A DNA stretch of 27,500 nucleotides from assembly GCA_000320545.1 (NCBI GenBank), contig ADNK01000981.1:5001-32500 (forward strand), in the 5' to 3' direction. The DNA comes from Bigelowiella natans CCMP2755. Lineage: Eukaryota; Cercozoa; Chlorarachniophyceae. A model generated the notes under the pieces. That model searched no databases and was not told the origin of the DNA. It saw only the letters and a list, made by a program, of their open reading frames with translations. Below are positions 11,601 to 21,907 of the stretch, piece after piece; the stretch's first letter is position 1; every line of letters starts with the position of its first letter. Position numbers and translations under genes: made by a program.

Positions 11601-12207
11601 GGGGGGGGGCGGGATAAACATGATGTCATCATGATGCTGCTTACTACTGCATTTTGTTGACTTTTCAATCGCTAATATTCCAAATATCCGTCTTGTTTAT
11701 CGACGTCATCAACGTCAACTTAGTTGCTGGAAAGCATGCATTGCTTGATGGTCTCGGCTGATGAAGTTGCTGCTTCATACTTTGAAGAAGACCGGAAACA
11801 ACATCATAAAAGATCCTCTTCCTCTCCACGATTATTAAACGCTGCAGTAGTTGGGGGGGATAGACGGGCAGCGACAGAGCTGAATCAGGGATTTGGTTCA
11901 GTCAAGTATTTCGTGCTTGATTGTCGGCCTGAGGTACTACTTCTAGCACCATCAACCAGCATTGCCAGCATTTTAGTTACTAGATCGTTGCATATTCACC
12001 ACAAGTACATATCCTTTTGAAATATGTTTTGCTCACTCTGAATATTCCTCTGTGTTTCTTCTTTTTCTTTTTCTTCTTCTTCGTCTTCGTCATCGCCTCT
12101 ATGTGATGATGATAGGAGGAATATAGAAATGGCCACTTGGCATGTGCATACCATCTGGATCCGAACTTGCTCTTTGAGCCAAAGGAAAAGATCAAAAAAG
12201 TATTTAA

Positions 12208-12241
<34 letters not shown>

Positions 12242-13266
12242 CGTAGTAGTCGTAGTAGTAGTACCAATACTTGCAAAATAAAACACATCAATGATAGCAA
12301 CTGCCTGATATTTGTATCACCATAATAAGAGGATATTAGCAAAAACAATACAGTCCAACTGTGCTTCATCCCAGCATTAATAGCACCATCAACAATGAAT
12401 GAAGAAAATGTCTTTGTGAAAGAAATAATGTCATAATCTTGGTTTCTCCTCTCTTCTTCCGGTTATCTGTTATCTATATATGTAGGTAGCACAAGATTTG
12501 GCAGCGATGCGAGGATGCCATTTCTGCTTGTGCTCGGATCAACCACCTCCTTCAAGAAACGACTCACTCTGCACTCTCCTTATCCTTCATTTCTTACAAA
12601 AGGTAGCTTCTAGCTATAGTAGTAGTTGTAGTAGTAGTAGTAGTCGTAGTAGTAGCGGGGTACATGAAGAGTTAATAGCAATGCAACTAGTTGTAGCAGC
12701 AGTAGTTTAAAATGTTGTTTCTACTACTCTGATGAAGAATAAGAGCATTGCTGAGTGCCGATGTATGTTTTTCTCACCCAGTAGTGTGCATCGCTTGAGT
12801 ACCGAACAACTCCTCCTCAATTCCCCCTCATTTGATTGTTATTACCGATTGATAATGTGGTATAATATGGCCTTTAAGGAGCTCAAATTCATCAGTCGGT
12901 TAGATGGTGGTTACGCAGCGCTGCACGATGCTATAGGAAGACGTTGGCAGAAACAGCAGCAGCAGCAACAAGCAATGAGAAGGATCAACCATATCAAAGG
13001 GGGGGCAGTTACAGACAATACGTCCAGTCTCTCCTCCCCCTCCTCCTCCTCACTATCATCGTCATCGTACATTCCTCCTATCATTCCTCTGCCCGGAAGC
13101 GGAGCATTCGAGCTGTTAGTAGATCACGATTCAGAGAAGTGCTTAGAGTGCGTTAAATTAAAGGCGAACATGGGTCGTGGTAGGGTGGGGGTGGGGGCTG
13201 ATAGAAACCGTCGAGTGGGAGGCAGAAAGTTCTTTGGTATGCTACAAACAAGGTAGTAGTAAGTAG

Positions 13267-13303
<37 letters not shown>

Positions 13304-13393
13304 ACTTAGTGATGATGAGAATGATGATATGATTAATGAAAGAAGGTGAAGAAGGGGGTTTCCGTAACGAATATTCTAATCTTATAACTCAAG

Positions 13394-13481
<88 letters not shown>

Positions 13482-14974
13482 ACAATATCCATACAGGCTG
13501 ACAGATATGCTCTTTGGAGTAGCACCTGGGGCAATGCCCTCCTCCTCTTCGTCCACCATACATGGAGAAGGAAAAGAAACAGTAAATGGACAAATAGGAG
13601 GAGGAGAAGGAGGAAAGTCGAAGAATATTGGAGGAAGGATACCATCCTCCTCTAAAGACAAAGCGCCGGGAGAGTCACTCTCTTCTAGGCAGATAGGAAA
13701 GGGAGGAGGGGGAGATGCAACAACAGCGAAGAAGACTGAGCGTTCTTATTCATCTGCGCTTTCTGCTGGGGGAATACGAATCTTAGCATCACCATCCTAT
13801 ACCAAACCTAGGAGGAGGGGCAAGAGAATAATACGAGGAGGGGGAGGAGGCGGCGGTGGGGGGGGGGAGAGCAAGGGAATGGGGGCTGGACTGCGAGTGC
13901 TGTTGACAACGCTTAGAGAGATCAAGACAATGAGCCCTTGCTTGCGAGCTGCCATCCATCGAGTCACAGAGCATCTAGTTGATGCTGCATTTGATATGGT
14001 GGTGAAAGGAGCAGCCCTCCCAGCTGGATGGGAGACTGATAACCAACCGCATGTTGTTGGCGCTATTGTCAAAAAAACGGATAGTTTTCTCATTGAGAGG
14101 GCCTTGGAAGCGTATGCTCGGGTGACTAGAGGACAACTCGCTCGTTTTCGGTCACAAATAAATTTAGGGAAAATAAAGATGAAGTGCAGCAATTTTGTTG
14201 TTGTTGTTGTTGTTAGCTTGGTTGCACTTCAGCAGCACGCATTGAATAATATTGACAACTGTTAAACGCTAACAACAACAACAACAACAACAACAATAGG
14301 CCTGGAGGTAGCGCAGCAAAAGCTGCTGCTGGGCGATGGGGAGGGGGGGGCACCGAACGAAGGATGATGATTCGTGAGAACAATGCCTTCGATCAAGGAG
14401 GAGGATTTGGCGACACCTTGCCCCCAACATTTGGTACTAGTACTATTACTACTAGTACAATTTAACTACGATGATGATGATGATGATGATGATGATGACG
14501 CATAACATTCGATGATGCCTGATGATCGGCGGGGTTAGAAAGGCCAATTACCTCATTGGTATATTTTCCTTGTCTTCTTCACCCCTCTCTAATCATACAT
14601 AACGGCGAAGAATTTATCACAAATCACGTCATTCTACGCATTACAATGATGAGTCTGATGATGAGTCTGATGGCGTGCACAACGAAAATGCCTACATTTC
14701 CATCAAAAGCGCGCATTATAACAGGAAAAAACATATATAATTTATTCAAGTGACAGGGGAAATTCTGTGATTCTAATTCGAAAGACATCTTCCATCCATT
14801 CATCAACTACACATAATATTACCACCACAATTACAAGCAACAATAGCATCATATTATTCTTGCGACTGACTATTCCTTTTGTCTAATGTCAGACGATGCA
14901 GAAGGACCATCGCTTGTGCTGCTTTTCGTTGTAAATGCAACGTTTTCCGAGGAGCTGGTAGAATAAATACTAAT

Positions 14975-15016
<42 letters not shown>

Positions 15017-15789
15017 GCGGTGATGATGATGATGATGATGATGATTCTGGAAGACTTTGCCAAAGAAAAGGGCGATTAACAACTACTTACAGTGAAATCA
15101 ATGCATCGGTGATAAAAATGCTCGGTGGCTATCTTCGTCTCCTAAAGAAAGTTTATTGTTCGAAATAACGTGTTTCTTCTATGTTTATTGTAAGGCTCAG
15201 TCAGTTGCAGATTTGGCTGCGAGAGGGGCAGAGGCTTGTCTTTTGACGTTTGTAGTGTCAAAGACAACGATGGGAAGATTACTGGTGAGTGAGTGAGAAA
15301 AAGTGGATATCATCATCATCATCATCATATTTCAAAACATATAATGTGGACTGATATGGAGAAAAGGGAGAGGTGGAGGGAGAGAGGGAGGTTTTTACCT
15401 TCAATGGCGTACTGCCTGAAGTCTCTCAATTTCCCCTTTAATATACACGCTGAACAACCTCACATTCTTCTCTGCCCATATCATTAACCAATCGCATAAA
15501 TAATACCATACATCATATCACACAGCTCTTGCACCCTGGCCTCAAAATCGTAACGGCTACTGTGCAGCAGCCTACCAGTGGCGATGAAGGGGGAAATGGT
15601 GATAAACACAGCAGCAGCAACGACGACGAGAACAAGATGGCAGCGCTGCCCATCATCCGTTTGGAACGTTTAGTGGCCGAAGCAGCACGCGAGTCTGATT
15701 CACAAAATCGGAACAGCAGCAGCAGTGTAGTAGGCAGACTAATCAACCACGAAAATAAGCTTGGAGACGCAACACTAGCAACGACTTAA
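8656..15789 (+). CDS. TBC1D23: TBC1D23-type protein: TBC domain, rhodanese-like domain and long C-terminal extension
   Basis: In animals TBC1D23 links endosome-derived vesicles to trans-Golgi golgins and the WASH complex. Exons: 8656-8874, 8926-8963, (9057 or 9092)-9455, 9687-9784, 10125-10164, 10302-10372, 10691-10843, 11041-11092, 11255-11286, 11497-11584, 11724-11933, 12116-12199, 12486-12602, 12879-13252, 13310-13345, 13497-14150, 14300-14433, 14893-14957, 15018-15150, 15201-15284, 15526-15789; about 1,100 residues. TBC signatures: HRGRVW, IRADVSRT, YKQGMNF, YHDPVLCNFLDQYDIIPELY and LFELWDYLLLD. The rhodanese-like part has YFVLDCRPEEEYRNGHL, AYHLDP, LHFLQK and SRLDGGYAALHDAIG, in TBC1D23 order. 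Exon 3 joins exon 2 in phase only from 9092. The 14957/15018 junction is out of phase in my reading. Everything after about 13200 is unlike the vertebrate C-terminus. Confidence 0.85.
11422..11494. repeat. (CCT)n tract forming the 3' end of an intron
   Basis: A CTC/CCT trinucleotide array runs up to the acceptor TTAG at 11493-11496 of the TBC gene, so it is the polypyrimidine tract of that splice site. Read as protein it yields a spurious polyproline frame on plus and polyglycine or polyarginine frames on minus. Confidence 0.85.
12207..12262. repeat. (TAG)n array, first of two related intronic arrays
   Basis: TAG repeats interrupted by TCG units start 8 nt into the intron that follows the exon ending at 12199. 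A similar TCG-interrupted TAG array opens the next intron at about 12613-12656. Confidence 0.85.
13268..13302. repeat. (GCT)n array inside a 57-nt intron
   Basis: The predicted intron 13253-13309 of the TBC gene consists mostly of GCT repeats and ends CTACTTAG. Skipping this intron keeps the phase (2 to 2) and avoids tandem TAG/TAA stops at 13253-13261. That is the main evidence that the TBC gene continues past 13256. Confidence 0.7.
13394..13476. repeat. Compound (CT)n-(TA)n-(TG)n microsatellite
   Basis: Three dinucleotide arrays abut: CT at about 13394-13413, TA to about 13444, TG to about 13476. They occupy most of the 151-nt intron 13346-13496 of the TBC gene, ending 20 nt before its acceptor. 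Confidence 0.95.
14195..14290. repeat. Inverted (GTT)n / (AAC)n arms within an intron
   Basis: Left arm 14195-14217 (TT, six GTT, then AGC) and right arm 14268-14290 (GCT, six AAC, then AA) are perfect reverse complements over 23 nt, with a 50-nt loop. The pair lies in intron 14151-14299 of the TBC gene, 8 nt before the acceptor AG. The match extends beyond the repeats into AGC/GCT. Confidence 0.9.
14434..14892. other. Intron of the TBC gene with (GAT)n array
   Basis: This 459-nt segment lies between two phase-matched exons. It contains a GAT array at about 14470-14498 and a duplicated ATGATGAGTCTGATG unit near 14645-14670. No further exon was recognised. Confidence 0.5.
14979..15048. repeat. 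(AT)n and (GAT)n tracts flanking an acceptor
   Basis: An AT array fills most of intron 14958-15017, which also has a TACTAAT branch-like box. A GAT array coding for polyaspartate begins 2 nt into the next exon. The phase of this junction does not close, and slippage in either array is one possible cause. Confidence 0.8.
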
Positions 15790-16754
15790 AAAAAGGGGTC
15801 GGCCCATCGTCTCACCGTACTTGCAAATGTGGAAATCTTCACGCGTAGCGATAATGTGTGGGCATGCATTGGTTTCATCATCTAATTTATTACAGTAACA
15901 ACTTCAAAAATGAATTATCACTTAATGAACGAGCTGCTGCGTTCATGGTACGACGTGATAAGCTAGGCGTACAGTTTGCAAGCCACAATTGCACGTACAC
16001 GTGCTCCGTGCATTAGTCGCTTTGTTCAATTTGCCACGCTCTGATGCCTAGCAAATGGCCGAGTCAGCGTCTTCCATGTGCGTGGAGCATGTGTGCTCGA
16101 GCACACATGTGTACTGTTGCCGCATAGTTCATCATGACAACATGGATGCATTATTTGACACATCGCCTGCATCCTGGCTATAGCTGGGCCGTGCTAACGT
16201 GCATCTGTATCATTGAACATGCCACACGTTAAGTAAGGCACATGCAGGGGTCGTCTATGCCTAGCTAGCTAGATGCTTGCATGCGATTACCTGCATCGCA
16301 TGGCTATTTTCGACAAGGCTGTCATTAGCTAGTTCGTCAACGAGCGTAGTCGTGATTGCTGCAGCAGAATCAATTGTGCAAGAAACGCTGATAAAGAAAG
16401 AAATGTGGATGCAGGCATGTTCACTTCCATGTCACTTGAGCGAGAGAGCATACTTTGCTTAGGCAACACTCGCATGATTATTGTCGTCGGCATCAACGCT
16501 TTGTTGCATCGTTGCTGATTACTGCTGCTACATGAAGTATTTTCGACGTACAATGCTCTGCCGCGATGATCTCACACAATAAATGCATCATGTTTTACAT
16601 TAATGTCCAATAATAGCAGCCTGTTAATCGACGACACATTCGTCCCCTCCCTTGAGGGACGCAAGATATGTTGCAAATCAAGAGTATAGTGGATCTCCGC
16701 TCATATTTCTGTTCCCCCACGAACTCGGTTCTTCGTAATATATATTGTTCTTCT
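15790..16754. other. Convergent intergenic region, low in microsatellites
   Basis: The TBC and helicase genes end here facing each other. Unlike the neighbouring introns, 15840-16650 is nearly free of simple repeats and rich in ATGCA/GCATGC-type words. It includes a CTAGCTAGCTAG run near 16261 and a 22-nt perfect palindrome at 16088-16109. Short open frames (for example minus 16553-16329) have no recognisable motif. It may be decayed repeat or structured 3' sequence; I cannot say which. Confidence 0.5.
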
Positions 16755-19069
16755 CTATTTACCATTCGTATTCACCAGCAGTTGCAAATCCACCTCCCTC
16801 GGCATCTTCTCAAATTTCGTATTGTAGTACTGAATGAATGGAAACAACAAAACCGATTTTTTCAGAAAGCCGGATTGTATTAAAGGGGGAGGGGGAGAGG
16901 AGGAGAATTTCCGATTCGAAATCCATTAGTACGCGAGACAAGTGAGCATAATAAATGAGCCATAATAACATCCCACCTTCTCTATCTCGTCCATGACTTC
17001 TGAGTCTCTCCCTGTCACGAAATTTATAGCAACACCCTAATAAAAATAATAGCAGCGTAACCCAACATTAGAGCTGCGACCAAGCCTTCACTCCCTGTTC
17101 TCTGTTTTAAATGTGCTATGCTTCATTAAAACAAACAACAAAGAAAAGACGTGAGCATAATCACAAATATTTTCTTCTTTCTTTTTATCATCATTGTCTT
17201 TTTGCTTCTTCTCCATGATGTCTTCTGTCCCAAAATCATCATTATCATCATCATCATCATCATCATTATCATCATCAATTGAGAAGCTGATATTGTTTGA
17301 TATATGTCGTGTTCTGAACGAGCACCTTCCTTCCAAAACGGCCACATCGCCCCACACGATGCAAGTAGTTCTCCATGTGTCTCGGAAGATCATAGTTTAC
17401 AACCTGGAGGTGGGCCGTGGTGAAAATAGCAGCAGCACGAGAAAAAGGAGGAGGAAAATGAAGAAAACATTATTTGCTGTCAACTATTCTCTAGTAGCGT
17501 AAAAATGAGGCATGGAGCTGTAAAAAGCCGAAAACAATTATGCTTGTTTGTCGCTCATGTATGAAAATTAGTGCAGCGATGTATTGTTTGCTCTGCCACA
17601 CCGACTCCTCCTTCTGTCACGTTTGCTTAATAACAAAGCGTCATCTAAAGCCGCTCATACATTATTTATAATTCTTGTTTTGTTTTTTGAGAAAAATAGG
17701 TAGATAGGGTTTGATGATGCGTGTTGTTGTATATCATTTGTAGTAACATTTCTCGCTGCTAATCATGAACTACAACCGTTGTGACGGTTTGAACGTCAAT
17801 TCCACGGGCTAGTAAGTCACTTGATATCAAGACGCGAGTCTCTCCCTTTCGAAACTTGCTAATTATCTTCTCTCTATCACGTGGCAGCATCTCTCCGTGG
17901 ATAGAAGCTACAGCATAACTGAATTTAATAACGAATCAAAAACAGTAAATAAGACAAAATTTCGCCGTACGCTCAGAATAATGATGTCACACCACCAGAA
18001 AGTGCTAATCTGCCATGACTCTTGGTTGATTGTTTTCTATCGATAGGCTTTATAACACTTTCTTGCCAATATTTTGTTGTCATCGTTTCCTCCTCCTCCT
18101 CCCCCTTCTCCTATGTTGGATCATGCTTACTCGTTGTCGTTGAGGGACTGAGTGAGTTGGTCCACACCCCTCCTCGATCTACAGAATATTATCGTTTGGC
18201 AGCCCGCTCCTAACTGCACACATGCCAACGAACGAGGGAGAACAAACAAGAAGAAGAAGAAGAAGAAGAAGGACTCAGCTGGTGTTGTGGGCAACAGAAC
18301 TCATGGCTGCTGCAATTATCATATTATTATTTACTATCCTCCGTGTTATATTGAGAACATCACTTCATTTAAGCAGATACCTGCGAGAAGACAAAACTGC
18401 TGGGTGCTAATGTTACCAGTACTACAACAACTAGTAGTTGTATTATTATTATTATTAGTAGTAGTAGTAGTAGTAGCATGAGTACCTGGTCATGCAAGTC
18501 GCAGAGAGTATCGAATTTGTCCATATCAGTTTCAAGCGGAACGTAGAACTGACGAATGCCCTGAAGAGAAAAACGCGGAAAAATGTAAAAAATATAGATA
18601 ATAGTAATAATAATAATAAGATGATGATGATGATGAGCAGGAGATGAAAGAGGAGGAAGTTCCATCCACCTATCAACCGGAGTCATGATCTAGAAATAAC
18701 ATTTCAACGACGATTCTTCTGTACTATTTACTTCTCTAAGGTAATAATCACTGAAACAATCCCCCATCATATTATTGCGCATCGATGATAAAAAAACTAC
18801 TACAGACAATGAAGACAAAGAGAGGAATCTGAGGTCATTTACCCCTTTAATTGCCTCCTTAAGTTGTTGATAATACTATTGTTGTGCTTCTTCTTACTTA
18901 CTTACCGCAAGAGTGAGAAGGTCTCTTTTGACCCTTATTTGGATTGGATCTCGCAGCAGCTCTGCCACTACCTCCTTAAGTTCGTCGGGGATCGTAGCAG
19001 AGAATAGTGCAACCTGCACATACATCATAATGGGGTTAGAAATAATGTTTCAGAGTCATAATTATCACC

Positions 19070-19103
<34 letters not shown>

Positions 19104-20411
19104 CACCTGTGCGTCCTGTCGTAAGTACTGCATGACTTCGTACATGTCATCTCGAAATCCAGTCGAGAGCATCTCATCCGCCTCGTCGAGCACTATCACC
19201 TTTATGTTACTAGCCTGGAGGGGGGGGGGGAGGGGAAGAAGAAGAAAAAGAAAGCAGCTGAAAGTAAGAATAGCGTCGGTCTAACTTCAGTAGGAGGGTG
19301 TGCATGCACATGAAAGTTGTAGCAACCGTCATCATCATCATCATCAATCATCATCATCATCAATCATCACCATCATCAATCATCACCATCATCAATCATC
19401 ACCTTCAAGCAGCCCCTCTTAAGCATATCTATAACGCGGCCAGGAGTCCCGACAACAACTTCCGCTGATTCATTAACAAAGTACCAGGTTTAGATGATGC
19501 TCATGTTATGTGTTTTCTAACACTGTGTTTGCCGTGCGTTTCGGGGCAAAAGTCATCATTGCCTGATATATCAGCACTTCTACTACTACTACTTCAGATT
19601 TGATCAGGTGTTGGGATATCGGAGTCTATTGCATCTTCATGCACAAATGAGACATCTATATGGTGTACAACAACTGGCTTTATTTACATACATAACATCA
19701 ACTGACCTCCTGCTCTCAATGCACTCATATCCGCACCAAGACTCTAAACGATATGGCATAATATGAATCATCTTGTGTTGTTGTTGTTGTTGTTGTTGCT
19801 GCTGCCGCTGCTGTCCTCCCCATGGTGAATAGTTCATTTCACATCAATGTTAGTAGTAGTAGTAGTAGTAGTAGTAGTAGCTATATTTTCCATCATATTT
19901 GGCATAACAGTGCAATCCTCTTCCTCCTTCTCTATTATATATACATGCTTACACGAATGTTACTACCTCGCCTCCTGCTGATAAATGAACCTTTATCCCC
20001 ATGTACTGGCCAATGCATTTCATAACTTTTTGCGTTTGTTGGGCCTATGAAGGCGAGTGCAGTGGAGGAGAACAGATAAGGAAATCATCATAACGATATA
20101 GTAGGGTAATTCTCATTCTATCAAACATTTTGTTTAAAGCCCTGTAAGTTGGATATTCTAATCTTGAAGCCATCATTATTATCATCATCCACCTCTCTTC
20201 ATCATGTACATGATATAATAGGAAAGCAGGATATTCACCAGGTGCTGTGTGGGAGAGAGAATCAAGGCTTGCGTCGAGCCGATCATAGAAGTGTTGACTC
20301 TTTGTAATGTTCCAATCACGAATGCCCCTGTCTTTCCTGAAAGTATATTATAGTTCACATCAACGGTGGCCCTCGTAGTAGTGACTTATTGCCATTGCGT
20401 GTTACTTACTG

Positions 20412-20444
<33 letters not shown>

Positions 20445-21268
20445 TCGAGGTCGACTACTTATAAAAGATAATAATATGAAATCTTGAATCATCGATGATG
20501 ATAAAAGGTATGACGACGAACAAGAGTATTATTCTTTTAATGTGTACATGCTCAAGTAGCCATATAGAGGAACAAGAAGCATTATACGATTTCCTCTGTT
20601 ATCGTCCACTATATGCCCCCCCCCACCACCTGCACCACCTTACCAATGTTATTATCATCAAGATATTATAACCTGTTCCACTCTGAGACTGAGCGAGGAT
20701 GTCATGACCATCTCGCATCGGCACAATAGCCTTCTGCTGGATTAACGACGGCTACATACAGATAGAGACGACGACGCAAATGATTCAAAATTAAAGAATA
20801 AACTGCTTCTGACCACTACTTTAAACATGTGCACTACTAATTAATTTTACGGGGATATGGTAATAAGAACAAGCAGTTCTGGTTGAAAATGTAAAAATCA
20901 AAGAGACGTAGATGTCGAAAATTATGGTGGTATAGTAGTACCTTTAAGAAACCATAGTCAAATATTCCTCTCATGAGATCCTCCTGATTATAGTTAATGT
21001 AGTTACACATCACCACACGCATTGGCGTGCACATAGCGCTTATTCGTATCGTATTCGGTGGAGGAAAATGAAGATTATAAAAAACCTTTAACCCCATCTT
21101 CTCGAAGCTTTCATATCGGGGGACTTTCTTCTTCGGTGCTGCTGCTACTCCTTTGGACTTTACGCCGTCGTTTGGTTTGGTGTGCTCTCCGGACAAAGCT
21201 AGTTGCTCAATACCCTCCGCTAAAGAGTCACGACTTGATCCACCCAGTAATCTTTGGATCATCATCAT
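16755..21268 (-). CDS. EIF4A: eIF4A-family DEAD-box RNA helicase, 15 exons, complete
   Basis: ATP-dependent RNA helicase of the eIF4A/FAL1 group (translation initiation or exon-junction role). Exons: 21268-21086, 20983-20942, 20751-20673, 20336-20239, 20044-19967, 19743-19707, 19464-19403, 19214-19107, 19013-18906, 18560-18486, 18213-18131, 17918-17774, 17403-17326, 17036-16977, 16829-16755. All 14 junctions close in phase, giving 436 residues. Motifs: Q motif PSLIQQ (76-81), Walker A SQSGTGKT (97-104), motif Ia PTQHL (130-134, normally PTREL), TPGR (179-182), DEAD (203-206), SAT (234-236), IIFC (298-301), ARGID (355-359), HRVGRCGR (381-388). The end [10 protein letters not shown] matches the eIF4A terminus. 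The frame stays open upstream to an ATG at 21508, so the N-terminus could be longer; I chose the MMM at 21268 because it gives a usual length. Confidence 0.93.
18246..18270. repeat. (AAG)n tract upstream of a minus-strand acceptor
   Basis: On the minus strand this is (CTT)n, lying about 30-55 nt before the acceptor of helicase exon 11. It contributes a polypyrimidine tract. Confidence 0.8.
19329..19403. repeat. ATC-based minisatellite abutting a splice donor
   Basis: About four copies of a roughly 16-nt unit built from ATC, CACC and AATC sit immediately downstream (minus strand) of helicase exon 7. The donor GT lies at the edge of the array. Confidence 0.8.
19847..19878. repeat. (TAG)n array in a helicase intron
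   Basis: A pure TAG array in the intron between helicase exons 5 and 6. A GTT array at about 19778-19800 lies in the same intron. Confidence 0.85.
20411..20443. repeat. (CTA)n array in a helicase intron
   Basis: A CTA trinucleotide array of about 11 copies in the intron between helicase exons 3 and 4. It is TAG on the transcribed-sense strand. Confidence 0.85.
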
Positions 21269-21907
21269 AGACGGTGGTACTACGCGCCCCCCCCTCCCTA
21301 ATGATTCCTTGTTTGCACACATGATACCTGCTGGTACTGCTGCCTCTCTACTATTTCCATTTCCCTCGCGCAGTTGCCGCAGCTTCGAGGCTGAAGGTGG
21401 AAAGCAAAGTACCACTCCTATTGAAAAGCACACCAGCCCATTTCTAGCCAGCGAGAACAAGCGGCGGCGGCTATGCGCCCCTCCGCGGTGGTAGGCGCCG
21501 TGGTGCATTTCTCACGGGAGGAGGAGAAGGAAAATGTTGTAAGTGTTGTTAAAAATGATCCTTTTCGCTTATTTTTCATGCTGAAAATATCGAAGGATAT
21601 TACGCCATACTTTTTAATGTGAATTCCAAACATGAGACAAGGGTTTAATCACGTCTTAAGGTATAAATGGATTGGGTTTTTGTATTAAAAAGATCGACGC
21701 TGATTGTATCAGACATTCCAGGAGCGCTCCCTCCTCCCTCGGAATGTTCGCCCAATTCAGTAATATACATGTATCCCAATAGAAAAACCCATTTATGATT
21801 TGCAAACCAACACCAAGTTGTTACTTCATGACCTGCACATGGAAGGAAGGAGTAAATTGATGTCGTCAACCATTGTTTGTTGTATCATGGATATGTGTGT
21901 AAATCAG
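21269..21907. promoter_or_regulatory. Divergent region between helicase and DCTN4
   Basis: This holds the 5' parts of both genes. The helicase frame is open on minus up to 21508, but the added peptide has a hydrophobic arginine-poor stretch and no family likeness. The missing first exon of DCTN4 should also lie here. I see no definite core-promoter motif. Confidence 0.5.

Noticed and set aside
11339-11617. Polyproline open frame and its polyglycine/polyarginine shadows on minus
   Set aside because: Produced by the (CCT)n array that forms the intron's pyrimidine tract; only 11497-11584 is coding.
18286-18330. Minus-strand segment ending HNTS as the motif IV exon of the helicase
   Set aside because: It has no GT donor and gives no motif. 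The segment 18213-18131 reads [14 protein letters not shown] and joins in phase on both sides.
19600-19680. Minus-strand peptide with VHEDAID, resembling the GGT-VxED region of eIF4A
   Set aside because: It breaks the phase. Reading exon 5 on to GGE at 19967 and joining 19743-19707 gives the correct region with consistent phases, so this segment is intronic.
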